Shown here: piece after piece, positions 1 to 5,561 of the stretch
How positions within the stretch are numbered: position 1 is the first letter of the stretch
How the letters are laid out: the number at the start of each line of letters is the position of its first letter
Source: an uncultured Actinomycetes bacterium
Lineage (GTDB): Bacteria > Actinomycetota > Acidimicrobiia > Acidimicrobiales > Microtrichaceae
Direction of reading: 5' to 3'
NCBI GenBank assembly: GCA_903930035.1
Contig: CAIYXG010000559.1
Location: 1 to 6,768 of the forward strand
DNA length: 6,768 nucleotides
The notes under the pieces: model-generated
Seen by the model: the letters and a program-made list of their open reading frames with translations, nothing else
What the model was told of the DNA's origin: nothing
Databases searched by the model: none
Made by a program: the position numbers and the translations under genes

Positions 1-450
1 CAGCGAGCAGCTCACGCGCACCAGCAGCTGGGTGCCGTCGCCGTTGGGGACGGCGGTGGCGGGCGGCACGGCCGCCCGGACCCGCTCGCCCCGGAACGAG
101 GACGGCACCTCGAACGAGAACGACGTCGAGCCCTCGGTGGCGAGCACCTTGGTGACCCCCGTGGGCGCCGGCGCGCCGCCCGGCACGGTGACGGGGGCGC
201 CGCCGCCCTGCGGCACGGTGCCGCCCGCGGCGCCCGGCCCGGACCCGCCCCCCGCGACCGGGACGGTGGACCCCGGCCGGCGGGACGGCAGCTCGACCGT
301 CTCGCTCTGGGGCGACGGGAGGAACAGGACCACCAGCAGGGTGGCCGTGGCCAGGAGCACGAACAGCGCGGCGAGGCCCCAGATGCCGTAGCGCGGCCGG
401 GCCAGGACCTCCGGGGTCTCGACCTCGCGCTCGCGGAGCTTCAGCTGCAC
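1..450 (-). CDS. Single-pass membrane protein with Pro/Gly-rich linker (C-terminus cut by window edge)
   Basis: I do not recognise the family. The visible 150 residues begin with a charged cytoplasmic stretch (about residues 1-20, starting VQLKLREREVETPEV with GTG read as Met). One strongly hydrophobic helix follows at about residues 22-46 (LAALFVLLATATLLVVLFL core). After it comes a low-complexity segment rich in Gly, Pro, Thr and Val at about residues 50-100, then the start of a more ordered region (about 105-150) with beta-like FSFEVPSSF and LLVRVSCSL stretches that runs off the left edge. The arrangement suggests an N-in, C-out membrane-anchored protein with a flexible spacer and an extracytoplasmic domain; this is inference. 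The GTG at 448-450 was chosen because it opens the charged segment and lies 58 bases past the upstream gene's stop. No good Shine-Dalgarno precedes it. Nothing ties it to the catabolic genes upstream. Confidence 0.72.
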   Translation of the reverse strand, partial: MQLKLREREVETPEVLARPRYGIWGLAALFVLLATATLLVVLFLPSPQSETVELPSRRPGSTVPVAGGGSGPGAAGGTVPQGGGAPVTVPGGAPAPTGVTKVLATEGSTSFSFEVPSSFRGERVRAAVPPATAVPNGDGTQLLVRVSCSL

Positions 451-508
451 GGGTCCAGTGTGGCGGGTCGTCGGCCGGACCGGACGGCACGCACCCCGTC
501 GCCGGCGG

Positions 509-1465
509 TCAGAGCGTGGCGACCGGCGCCACCGGCGCCGAGGCCGCGCCCACGAGCGGCTCGGGGACGGCGGTCAGCAGCACGTCCCACTGGCCCGCCT
601 CGGCGCACGCCACGGACAGGTCCTCGAGGTCCCAGTTCTGCCCCTGGAGCAGCCCCATGTCGCGGACCTGGAGCAGGTGGACCGCCAGGCAGTCGGACCA
701 GTCGGGCTGGGTGGGCGGCATGTTCTCGTAGGCGTAGGTGTCGGTGAAGGCCCCCGCCACGTCGTGGTCGCGCATCCACTGGACGCTGCGGACCGACAGC
801 CCCGGCATCTGGTAGTCCTTGCCGAGCGCGTAGCGGTTGCGCCGGCCCTCCCGGTAGTGCCGCATCTCGCCGGTGCGGACCAGCACGACGTCACCTGGCT
901 CGACCGTCACCCCCGCCGCGTCGGCGGCCGCATCCAGGTCGTCGCCGGTGACGGCGTACCCGGGCGAGAGCTCGTCCAGGCCGTCGACGCCCTTGAGCCG
1001 CGGCAGGTCCAGCAGGATCCCCCGCGTCACGATCGGGACCAGCTTCTCGGCACCGAGCACCGTCGCACCGGCGAAGGCGCTCGTCGAGCTGGTCGGGTAC
1101 CCGTTGTAGAGCTGGTCGTCGTACGAGACGTGGCTCAGGGCGTCGATGTGGGTCCCGGCGCAGGTGGACATCGTCAGGATCTCGTCGGTCCCCTCCCAGA
1201 TGCCGGGGGCGAACGGGTCGCGCTCGTTGATCGCGGTGAACGAGATGATCGGGTTGTACCGGCCGGCCGGCTGGCCGATCTGGACGCCGTCGCGCTTCAG
1301 CTCCACGGCGAGCCCCACCCGGCGGCCGGACCGCACCGCCGCGGCACCCCGTCGCGCCGCCGCGTCGTCCAGCAGGTTGGCGGTCCCCAGCTCGTCGTCG
1401 TCGCCCCAGCGGCCCCAGTTGCGGACCCGGTCGGCCAGTTCGGCGAGCTCTCCCGGCAGCGGCAT
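509..1465 (-). CDS. Cyclase family protein (metal-dependent hydrolase, kynurenine formamidase/isatin hydrolase superfamily)
   Basis: The 318-residue protein belongs to the cyclase superfamily (PF04199), cytosolic metal-dependent hydrolases that open amides, lactams or lactones. The signature is at residues 102-112, CAGTHIDALSH, in which H106, D108 and H112 match the metal ligands of the GTHxDxxxH motif. The position occupied by the first His of the usual HxGTH motif is Cys102. A second conserved block at about residues 263-283 has H263 and GQNWDLEDL, where the smaller kynurenine formamidases have a metal-binding Glu; here Gln276 lies close to that place. At about 318 residues it is longer than kynurenine formamidases (about 210) and fits the larger actinobacterial 'cyclase family protein' group. 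The N-terminal NWGRWGDDDELGTANLL stretch is typical of that group. It is the last gene of the dehydrogenase cluster, 38 bases after the alcohol dehydrogenase, and has its own good Shine-Dalgarno. The in-frame open stretch extends far upstream through other genes, but this ATG marks the homologous N-terminus. The substrate is unknown. Confidence 0.92.
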   Translation of the reverse strand: MPLPGELAELADRVRNWGRWGDDDELGTANLLDDAAARRGAAAVRSGRRVGLAVELKRDGVQIGQPAGRYNPIISFTAINERDPFAPGIWEGTDEILTMSTCAGTHIDALSHVSYDDQLYNGYPTSSTSAFAGATVLGAEKLVPIVTRGILLDLPRLKGVDGLDELSPGYAVTGDDLDAAADAAGVTVEPGDVVLVRTGEMRHYREGRRNRYALGKDYQMPGLSVRSVQWMRDHDVAGAFTDTYAYENMPPTQPDWSDCLAVHLLQVRDMGLLQGQNWDLEDLSVACAEAGQWDVLLTAVPEPLVGAASAPVAPVATL

Positions 1466-1472
1466 CGTGGTG

Positions 1473-1477
1473 CTCCT
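1473..1477 (-). promoter_or_regulatory. Ribosome binding site of the cyclase-family gene
   Basis: On the minus strand AGGAG lies 7 bases before the ATG at 1465. It is the only textbook Shine-Dalgarno in the window. It fixes the start of the cyclase-family gene inside a reading frame that stays open for about 2.2 kb further upstream. It also suggests that the gene is translated from a leadered, polycistronic message with the alcohol dehydrogenase. Confidence 0.75.
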
Positions 1478-1503
1478 GGTCCCTGGTTCCAGCGCCGGCG
1501 GGC

Positions 1504-2574
1504 TCAGTCGAAGGTCAGCACGCCGCGGGCCAGCTTGCCCTCGTGCAGCTCGTCGAGCGCCTTGGTGAAGTCCTCGAGCGGGTAGGTGGCCGAGACCAGC
1601 TCGTCGAGCTTCAGACGGCCGGCCCGGTACAGCTGGACCATCAGCGGGATGTCGTACTGCGGGCGGGACGACCCGTACCGGCAGCCCATGATCGTCTTGT
1701 CGTTGTACATCGTGTTGACCACGAACGACGCCTCGGAGCCCATCTTCGGGACGCCGAGCATGACCAGGTTGCCGCCCCAGTCGAGCAGGTCGGTGGCGGT
1801 GCGGATCAGTGCGGTGGACCCCACGCACTCGAACACGTGGTTCACGCCGTTGGGACGGAGCTCCTTGACGGCCTCGACCAGGTCGTCGTCCGGGCCGGGG
1901 CAGATGAAGTGGGTCGCGCCGAACGCGCGGGCGACGGCCTCCTTGGCCGGGTTGGTGTCCACGGCGACGATCGGCTCGGCGTCCGAGAGCGCCGCGCCCT
2001 GGATCACGTTGAGGCCGATGCCGCCGACGCCGATGACGACGACCGACTCGCCGTGCGTGACCTTGGCCCGGTTGAACACGGCGCCGACGCCGGTCAGCAC
2101 GCCGCAGCCGATGAGCGCCGCCGACGTGAGCGGGAGGTCCTTGGGGATCGGGACGGCCTGGGTGGCCTTGACCACGGTCTCCTCGCAGAACACGCCCAGG
2201 TTGGCGAACTGGAAGACCTTCTGGTCGGCGATGCTGAACGGCCGGCCCAGCTTGCCGAGCGACTGGCGGCAGAACGTCGGCTTCCCAGAGTCGCACGCGG
2301 CGCAGGTGCCGCAGTTGCCGAGCGTGGACAGGGCGACGTGGTCGCCGACCTTCACGTTGGTCACCGCGTCGCCCACGGCCACGACCTCGCCCGCACCCTC
2401 GTGGCCGAGGACGACCGGGGGCGGGAACATGATCGTGCCGTTCAGCACGCTGACGTCGCTGTGGCACAGGCCGGCGGCGGCGATGCGCACCCTGACCTCG
2501 TTGCCACGGAGGTCGCGGACCTCCACGTCGTTGCGGACCGTTGCGTCCTTGCCGTCCCAGACGAGTGCCTTCAT
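1504..2574 (-). CDS. Zinc-dependent alcohol dehydrogenase (medium-chain dehydrogenase/reductase)
   Basis: This 356-residue protein is a cytosolic NAD-type alcohol dehydrogenase of the zinc-containing MDR family, interconverting an alcohol and its aldehyde or ketone. The GroES-like catalytic domain (about residues 1-150) carries the catalytic zinc residues Cys37 (GLCHSD), His58 and Glu59 (GHEGAG); Cys157 (IGCGVLTG) completes the site. The structural zinc lobe is complete with Cys88, Cys91, Cys94 and Cys102. The Rossmann domain follows, with GVGGIG at 182-187 and Asp206 at the end of the second strand, which favours NAD over NADP. The overall style (GCGVLTGVGAVFN) resembles class III, benzyl alcohol, geraniol and NDMA-dependent alcohol dehydrogenases, so a primary aromatic or allylic alcohol is a reasonable guess but not proven. 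The gene starts 48 bases after the aldehyde dehydrogenase stop. No Shine-Dalgarno is visible before the ATG at 2572-2574, and the first residues MKALVWDGKDATV are typical of the family, so the start is secure. Confidence 0.95.
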   Translation of the reverse strand: MKALVWDGKDATVRNDVEVRDLRGNEVRVRIAAAGLCHSDVSVLNGTIMFPPPVVLGHEGAGEVVAVGDAVTNVKVGDHVALSTLGNCGTCAACDSGKPTFCRQSLGKLGRPFSIADQKVFQFANLGVFCEETVVKATQAVPIPKDLPLTSAALIGCGVLTGVGAVFNRAKVTHGESVVVIGVGGIGLNVIQGAALSDAEPIVAVDTNPAKEAVARAFGATHFICPGPDDDLVEAVKELRPNGVNHVFECVGSTALIRTATDLLDWGGNLVMLGVPKMGSEASFVVNTMYNDKTIMGCRYGSSRPQYDIPLMVQLYRAGRLKLDELVSATYPLEDFTKALDELHEGKLARGVLTFD

Positions 2575-2582
2575 GGGGTGCG

Positions 2583-2588
2583 ACGGTA
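2583..2588 (-). promoter_or_regulatory. Candidate -10 element before the alcohol dehydrogenase (leaderless start)
   Basis: On the minus strand TACCGT fits the actinobacterial TANNNT -10 pattern. It ends 8 bases before the ATG at 2574, so transcription would begin at or within a few bases of the start codon. That would explain the missing Shine-Dalgarno. No convincing -35 is present at 17-18 bases. A hexamer this degenerate can occur by chance, so the call is tentative; the gene may simply be read through from the aldehyde dehydrogenase. Confidence 0.25.
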
Positions 2589-2590
2589 GC

Positions 2591-2609
2591 GTGCGGCGGC
2601 CGCCGGCAC
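2591..2609 (-). repeat. GC-rich inverted repeat in the aldehyde/alcohol dehydrogenase gap
   Basis: The 12-base palindrome at 2594-2605 (CGGCGGCCGCCG) is flanked by GTGC at 2591-2594 and GCAC at 2606-2609, which pair if G2605 is bulged. The result is a short hairpin 14 bases beyond the aldehyde dehydrogenase stop. There is no T tract, so it is a weak terminator or mRNA-end stabiliser at best. It lies just upstream of the candidate -10 of the alcohol dehydrogenase and could instead be a regulator site. In DNA this GC-rich, such palindromes arise readily by chance. Confidence 0.3.
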
Positions 2610-2622
2610 GCAGTGCGGACGG

Positions 2623-4083
2623 TCAGGCCGACCAGACGATCGACTGCTGCTCGGAGTAGGCGAGCATGCCGTAGCGCCCGCCGTCGCGGCCCACGCCCGA
2701 CTGCTTGAAGCCGCCGAACGGCGCGTTGTCGTTGCGCTGGAGCGTGTTCAGGCCGACGTTGCCGGAGCGCAGCCGTCGGGCCACCGAGAACGCCCGGCCG
2801 TGGTCCTTGGTGAACACGTAGGAGTAGAGCCCGAAGTCGCTGTCGTTGGCGATGGCGACGGCCTCGTCGGGCTCGTCGAACGGCACGACCACCACCACCG
2901 GGCCGAAGATCTCCTCGCGCACCGGGGTCATGGTGTTGTCGCAGCCCACCAGGAGCGTCGGCTCGAAGAAGAAGCCGGTGTCCATGTGCTCGGGGCGCTT
3001 GCCGCCCACGGCCACCTCGGCCCCCTCGGCCACGCCGGCCGCGACGTAGCCCTCGATGCGGTCGCGCTGCGCGGCCGAGATCACGGGACCGACGACGGTG
3101 TCCTTCTCCAGCGGGTCGCCCACCTTCAGGTAGCCGGCCGCCATCTTCAGCCCCTCGACGAGCTGGTCGTGGACCGACCGGTGGACGATGACACGGGTCG
3201 GGGCCGTGCAGATCTGGCCGGAGTGGAAGCCCCACACCGACGTGATGCCGCTGACGGCCGCCTTCAGGTCGGCGTCCTCGAACACGATGCAGGCACCCTT
3301 GCCGCCCAGCTCGAGCAGGAGCCGCTTCATCTGGCCGCCGGCGACCTCGCCGATGCGCTGGCCCACGGCGGTGGAGCCCGTGAACGAGATCATGTCGGTC
3401 CGTGGGTGGGCGACGATGGCCTCGGAGGCAGGGACGGAGATGCCGCCCACGGCGTTCACCACGCCCGGCGGGAAGCCCGCCTCCTGGAGGATCTCCACCA
3501 GCTGGAACACCGCCAGCGGGTCCTGGGGCGCCGGCTTCACGACGACCGTGTTGCCCATGGCCAGCGCCGGGCCGATCTTGCCCGCCATGTTCACGAGCGG
3601 GAAGTTGTAGGAGGTGATGCACGAGACCACGCCGACCGGGGCGCGGTGCTCGACGGCCGAGACCAGGCCGCCCGGGGCGAGCGCCGTGGCGGCCGAGACG
3701 ACCGGCTCGAGCGGGGTGATGGTCGACTCCGTGGCGTAGGCGGCGTACTTGCGCAGCCGGGCCGACGTGGACGGCACCTGCATGGTCTTGGCCACGCGGT
3801 AGACCGCGCCCGTCTCCGCCTGCACCAGCGGCACCAGCTCCTCGGCGCGCTGGTCGATCAGGTCGGCGGCACGCTCGAGCAGGGCCGCGCGCTCCTGGGG
3901 CTTCGTTCGGGACCAGCCGGCGAACGCCGCTGCCGCGGCGTCGACGGCCGCCTGGGCCTGCTCCACCGACGCGTCGGGCGCCGCGGCCACGACCTCCTCG
4001 GTCGACGGGTTCACGACGTCGTAGGTGCCGGCGGGGGCCACCTTCTCGCCGCCGATGATGAGGGAGTACTCGCGGTCTGCCAT
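2623..4083 (-). CDS. Aldehyde dehydrogenase family protein (NAD(P)-dependent)
   Basis: The 486-residue protein is a full-length member of the aldehyde dehydrogenase superfamily (PF00171), a cytosolic enzyme that oxidises an aldehyde to its acid. The catalytic set is intact: Asn160 in TSYNFP, general base Glu258 in LELGGK, and nucleophile Cys292 in SGQICTAPTR. The cofactor region has KPAPQDPL (183-190) and FTGST (234-238), with EEIFGPV at 390-396 and the C-terminal FGGFKQSG block at 456-463. The residue matching Glu195 of classical NAD-specific ALDH2 appears to be Pro186, so coenzyme preference is open. Family resemblance is to the broad benzaldehyde, betaine-aldehyde and long-chain aldehyde group; the substrate is not readable. 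It precedes the alcohol dehydrogenase by 48 bases, and the pair could run alcohol to aldehyde to acid. The ATG at 4081-4083 has no Shine-Dalgarno but sits 9 bases beyond a good -10, suggesting a leaderless mRNA. Confidence 0.95.
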   Translation of the reverse strand: MADREYSLIIGGEKVAPAGTYDVVNPSTEEVVAAAPDASVEQAQAAVDAAAAAFAGWSRTKPQERAALLERAADLIDQRAEELVPLVQAETGAVYRVAKTMQVPSTSARLRKYAAYATESTITPLEPVVSAATALAPGGLVSAVEHRAPVGVVSCITSYNFPLVNMAGKIGPALAMGNTVVVKPAPQDPLAVFQLVEILQEAGFPPGVVNAVGGISVPASEAIVAHPRTDMISFTGSTAVGQRIGEVAGGQMKRLLLELGGKGACIVFEDADLKAAVSGITSVWGFHSGQICTAPTRVIVHRSVHDQLVEGLKMAAGYLKVGDPLEKDTVVGPVISAAQRDRIEGYVAAGVAEGAEVAVGGKRPEHMDTGFFFEPTLLVGCDNTMTPVREEIFGPVVVVVPFDEPDEAVAIANDSDFGLYSYVFTKDHGRAFSVARRLRSGNVGLNTLQRNDNAPFGGFKQSGVGRDGGRYGMLAYSEQQSIVWSA

Positions 4084-4092
4084 AGGGCCCGG

Positions 4093-4122
4093 ATGCTACG
4101 GGCGACGGCCGTGCCCCGTCAG
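4093..4122 (-). promoter_or_regulatory. Candidate leaderless promoter of the aldehyde dehydrogenase
   Basis: On the minus strand CTGACG (4122-4117) is a fair -35, sharing TGAC with the consensus. An 18-base spacer separates it from TAGCAT (4098-4093), which matches the actinobacterial TANNNT -10. The -10 ends 9 bases before the ATG at 4083, so the predicted first transcribed base lies within about 0-3 bases of the start codon. This agrees with the absence of a Shine-Dalgarno and with the stem-loop upstream that separates this gene from the amidohydrolase. The call rests on motif and position only. Confidence 0.5.
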
Positions 4123-4150
4123 TTCCGGCTGCGCCGCGCCCCGGGCGCGA

Positions 4151-4190
4151 CGACGGCCGGGCCCGCGCCGTGGCGCCGACCCGGCCGTCG
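4151..4190 (-). terminator. Strong stem-loop after the amidohydrolase gene
   Basis: A perfect 11-base inverted repeat pairs 4151-4161 (CGACGGCCGGG) with 4180-4190 (CCCGGCCGTCG). Inside it GCGC at 4165-4168 can pair with GCGC at 4173-4176, with CGTG as the loop, extending the hairpin past a small internal loop. It begins 20 bases beyond the amidohydrolase stop codon (4211). No T tract follows, so it is not a canonical intrinsic terminator, but U-less hairpins of this kind are common behind genes in high-GC actinobacteria. It may terminate the message or protect its 3' end. It argues that the aldehyde dehydrogenase has its own promoter. Confidence 0.55.
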
Positions 4191-4210
4191 GACGGTCCGG
4201 AGGACCCGGG

Positions 4211-5440
4211 TCAGGGCTGCAGGTCGAGCCCGAAGAGGTCGATCGCGTTGCCGCGGACCAGCTTGCGGACGACCTCCGGCTCCAGGTGGCCCATGCGCTT
4301 CTGGACGATCTCCTTCGAGTGCGGCCAGGTGGAGTCCGAGTGCGGGTAGTCCGTCTCGAAGCAGACGTTGTCCACGCCCACGCGGTCCAGGTTGTGGAGG
4401 CCGTAGTCGTCGGCGAAGAAGCAGCCGAAGATCTGCCGGTAGTAGTAGGTCGACGGGGGTTCCGGCACCTTGTCGCCGATGCCGCCCCAGCCGCGGTTCT
4501 CCTCCCACACGGTGTCGGCCCGCTCGAGGATGTAGGGGATCCAGCCGATCTGGCCCTCCGAGTAGGCCAGCTTCAGGTCCGGGAACCGGTGCAGGACGCC
4601 CGAGAACAGGAAGTCGGTCATCGACGCCATCGCGTTGTTGAACGTGAGCGTCGAGCCCACCGCCGCCGGCGCGTCCGCCGAGGTCGACGGCATCTTGGAC
4701 GACGACCCGATGTGCATGTTCACGACCGTGCCGGTCTCGGCGCAGGCCTGGAACAGCGGGTCCCAGTAGCCGTCGGCGTCGTGGATGGACGGGAGCCCCA
4801 GGTAGGGCGGGATCTCCGAGAACGTCATGGCCCGGCAGCCCCGCTCGGCGTTGCGGCGCACCTCGGCCGCCGCCAGCTGCGGGTCCCAGAGCTGCACGAT
4901 GATCATCGGGAAGAGCCGGCCGCCGGTCCCGGCGCACCACTCCTCGACCTGCCAGTCGTTGTACGCCTTGACGCACAGGTCGGCGAGCTCCTTGTCCTGC
5001 GCCTCGTAGAACCGCTGGCCGCAGAACCGCACGAAGCTGGAGGGGAACGCCGTGGAGGCCTCGGTCCAGTTGAGGTCCATGTCCTCCAGGCGGGCGTCGC
5101 GGTCCCAGCAGCCCTTGCGCATGCCCTCGTAGGTGATCGGGACGACCTGCACGTCGTCCCGGTCGAACCCGACGGCGGCCTCGAGCCGGGTGAGCGGGAA
5201 GGCGCCGTCCTCGAAGGACCACCAGTCGCCCTCGTCGCCGTCGTCGTCCTGCTCGAAGCTGAACACGCCGCCGACGAAGTTCATGATGCCGCGCTGGCGG
5301 AACGACTTCGGGCCCACGTCCAGGTACTTCTTGGGCAGGCGGGACTGCCAGACGTCGGGCGGCTCGATGACGTGGTCGTCGACCGAGACGATCTTCGGGA
5401 CGTCGGCGGTGCCGGTGGAGGGTGCAGCCTCTGGAGTCAT
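4211..5440 (-). CDS. Amidohydrolase family protein (amidohydrolase_2, ACMSD-like fold)
   Basis: From the ATG at 5440 the protein has 409 residues and resembles the amidohydrolase_2 family (PF04909): cytosolic TIM-barrel metal enzymes that include decarboxylases such as ACMSD and gamma-resorcylate decarboxylase, and C-C or C-N hydrolases. The N-terminal strand motif SVDDHVIEP (19-27) gives Asp21 and His23, corresponding to the family's metal-binding pair. Further candidate metal or catalytic residues are His243 (NMHIGSSS), Glu295 (YSEGQIGW) and Asp364 with His367 (ETDYPHSDS). It is longer than ACMSD (about 335), with an N-terminal insertion rich in acidic residues (about 60-80), as in the larger actinobacterial 'SVDDHxxEP' proteins of unknown substrate. 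An upstream in-frame GTG at 5476 would add 12 residues without family character. It lies 3 bases from a possible -10, so the ATG is preferred. A KstR-like operator sits 43 bases upstream. A strong hairpin follows the gene. Confidence 0.9.
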   Translation of the reverse strand: MTPEAAPSTGTADVPKIVSVDDHVIEPPDVWQSRLPKKYLDVGPKSFRQRGIMNFVGGVFSFEQDDDGDEGDWWSFEDGAFPLTRLEAAVGFDRDDVQVVPITYEGMRKGCWDRDARLEDMDLNWTEASTAFPSSFVRFCGQRFYEAQDKELADLCVKAYNDWQVEEWCAGTGGRLFPMIIVQLWDPQLAAAEVRRNAERGCRAMTFSEIPPYLGLPSIHDADGYWDPLFQACAETGTVVNMHIGSSSKMPSTSADAPAAVGSTLTFNNAMASMTDFLFSGVLHRFPDLKLAYSEGQIGWIPYILERADTVWEENRGWGGIGDKVPEPPSTYYYRQIFGCFFADDYGLHNLDRVGVDNVCFETDYPHSDSTWPHSKEIVQKRMGHLEPEVVRKLVRGNAIDLFGLDLQP

Positions 5441-5452
5441 GGGGCGAGGGTA

Positions 5453-5458
5453 CCCCTC
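5453..5458 (-). promoter_or_regulatory. Weak ribosome binding site for the amidohydrolase ATG
   Basis: On the minus strand GAGGGG lies 12 bases before the ATG at 5440, a longer spacing than ideal. It overlaps a small hairpin in which CGAGG at 5445-5449 pairs with CCTCG at 5455-5459, so it may be partly hidden in the mRNA. It supports the ATG over the upstream GTG at 5476, which has nothing comparable. Confidence 0.4.
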
Positions 5459-5483
5459 GGACGCCGGATCGGCCACGCGAAAC

Positions 5484-5497
5484 TAGAACCTGTTCCA
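5484..5497. promoter_or_regulatory. KstR-type (TetR family) operator-like dyad before the amidohydrolase
   Basis: The 14 bases TAGAACCTGTTCCA match the published KstR operator pattern TnnAACnnGTTnnA at every fixed position. They form a near-perfect dyad (TAGAAC / GTTCCA, with one mismatched pair). The site is AT-richer than its surroundings. It overlaps a possible minus-strand -10, TAGTTT (5485-5480, pattern TANNNT), which is where a repressor would act. KstR represses cholesterol-uptake and catabolic genes in mycobacteria and rhodococci, but other TetR-type regulators use similar GAAC-N2-GTTC dyads. The cognate regulator is not in the window. Regulation of the amidohydrolase from here is inference. 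Confidence 0.5.
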
Positions 5498-5521
5498 CTT
5501 CCGGGCGGGCGGACGGGCCCC

Positions 5522-5559
5522 GGCCCCGCCGGACGGGGTCAGCAGGTCGGAGGGCGACC
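5522..5559 (-). terminator. Two short stem-loops after the DUF5658-like gene
   Basis: CCCCG at 5524-5528 pairs with CGGGG at 5534-5538, and GGTCG at 5545-5549 pairs with CGACC at 5555-5559. They are small tandem hairpins directly beyond the stop codon of the membrane-protein gene (5562). Neither is followed by a T run, and both stems have only 5 pairs. They may end or stabilise the upstream message, which would separate it from the operator-controlled amidohydrolase. They could also be chance structures in GC-rich DNA. Confidence 0.25.
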
Positions 5560-5561
5560 GG

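Noticed and set aside
32..391. Plus-strand open frame of 119 codons at the left edge
   Set aside because: The minus strand reads a coherent membrane helix plus linker here. The plus frame is Pro/Gly/Thr/Arg-rich and looks like the reverse of that linker.
458..1585. Plus-strand open frame of 375 codons opposite the cyclase gene
   Set aside because: The cyclase gene on the minus strand has clear family motifs across this stretch. The plus frame is Arg/Val/His-rich noise.
1466..3622. Minus-strand frame of the cyclase gene stays open for about 2.2 kb upstream, as if a 1037-residue protein existed
   Set aside because: The upstream part lies in a shifted frame across the alcohol and aldehyde dehydrogenase genes and is Arg/Gly/Pro-rich with no family character. 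The cyclase start is fixed by a Shine-Dalgarno at 1473-1477.
2800..4641. Long plus-strand open frame (613 codons)
   Set aside because: It is antisense to the aldehyde dehydrogenase and amidohydrolase genes, with Arg/His/Asp-rich composition typical of GC-rich shadow frames and no recognisable domain.
5441..5476. Upstream GTG start (5476) for the amidohydrolase
   Set aside because: It adds 12 residues without family character, has no Shine-Dalgarno and lies only 3 bases from a possible -10. The ATG at 5440 is better supported.
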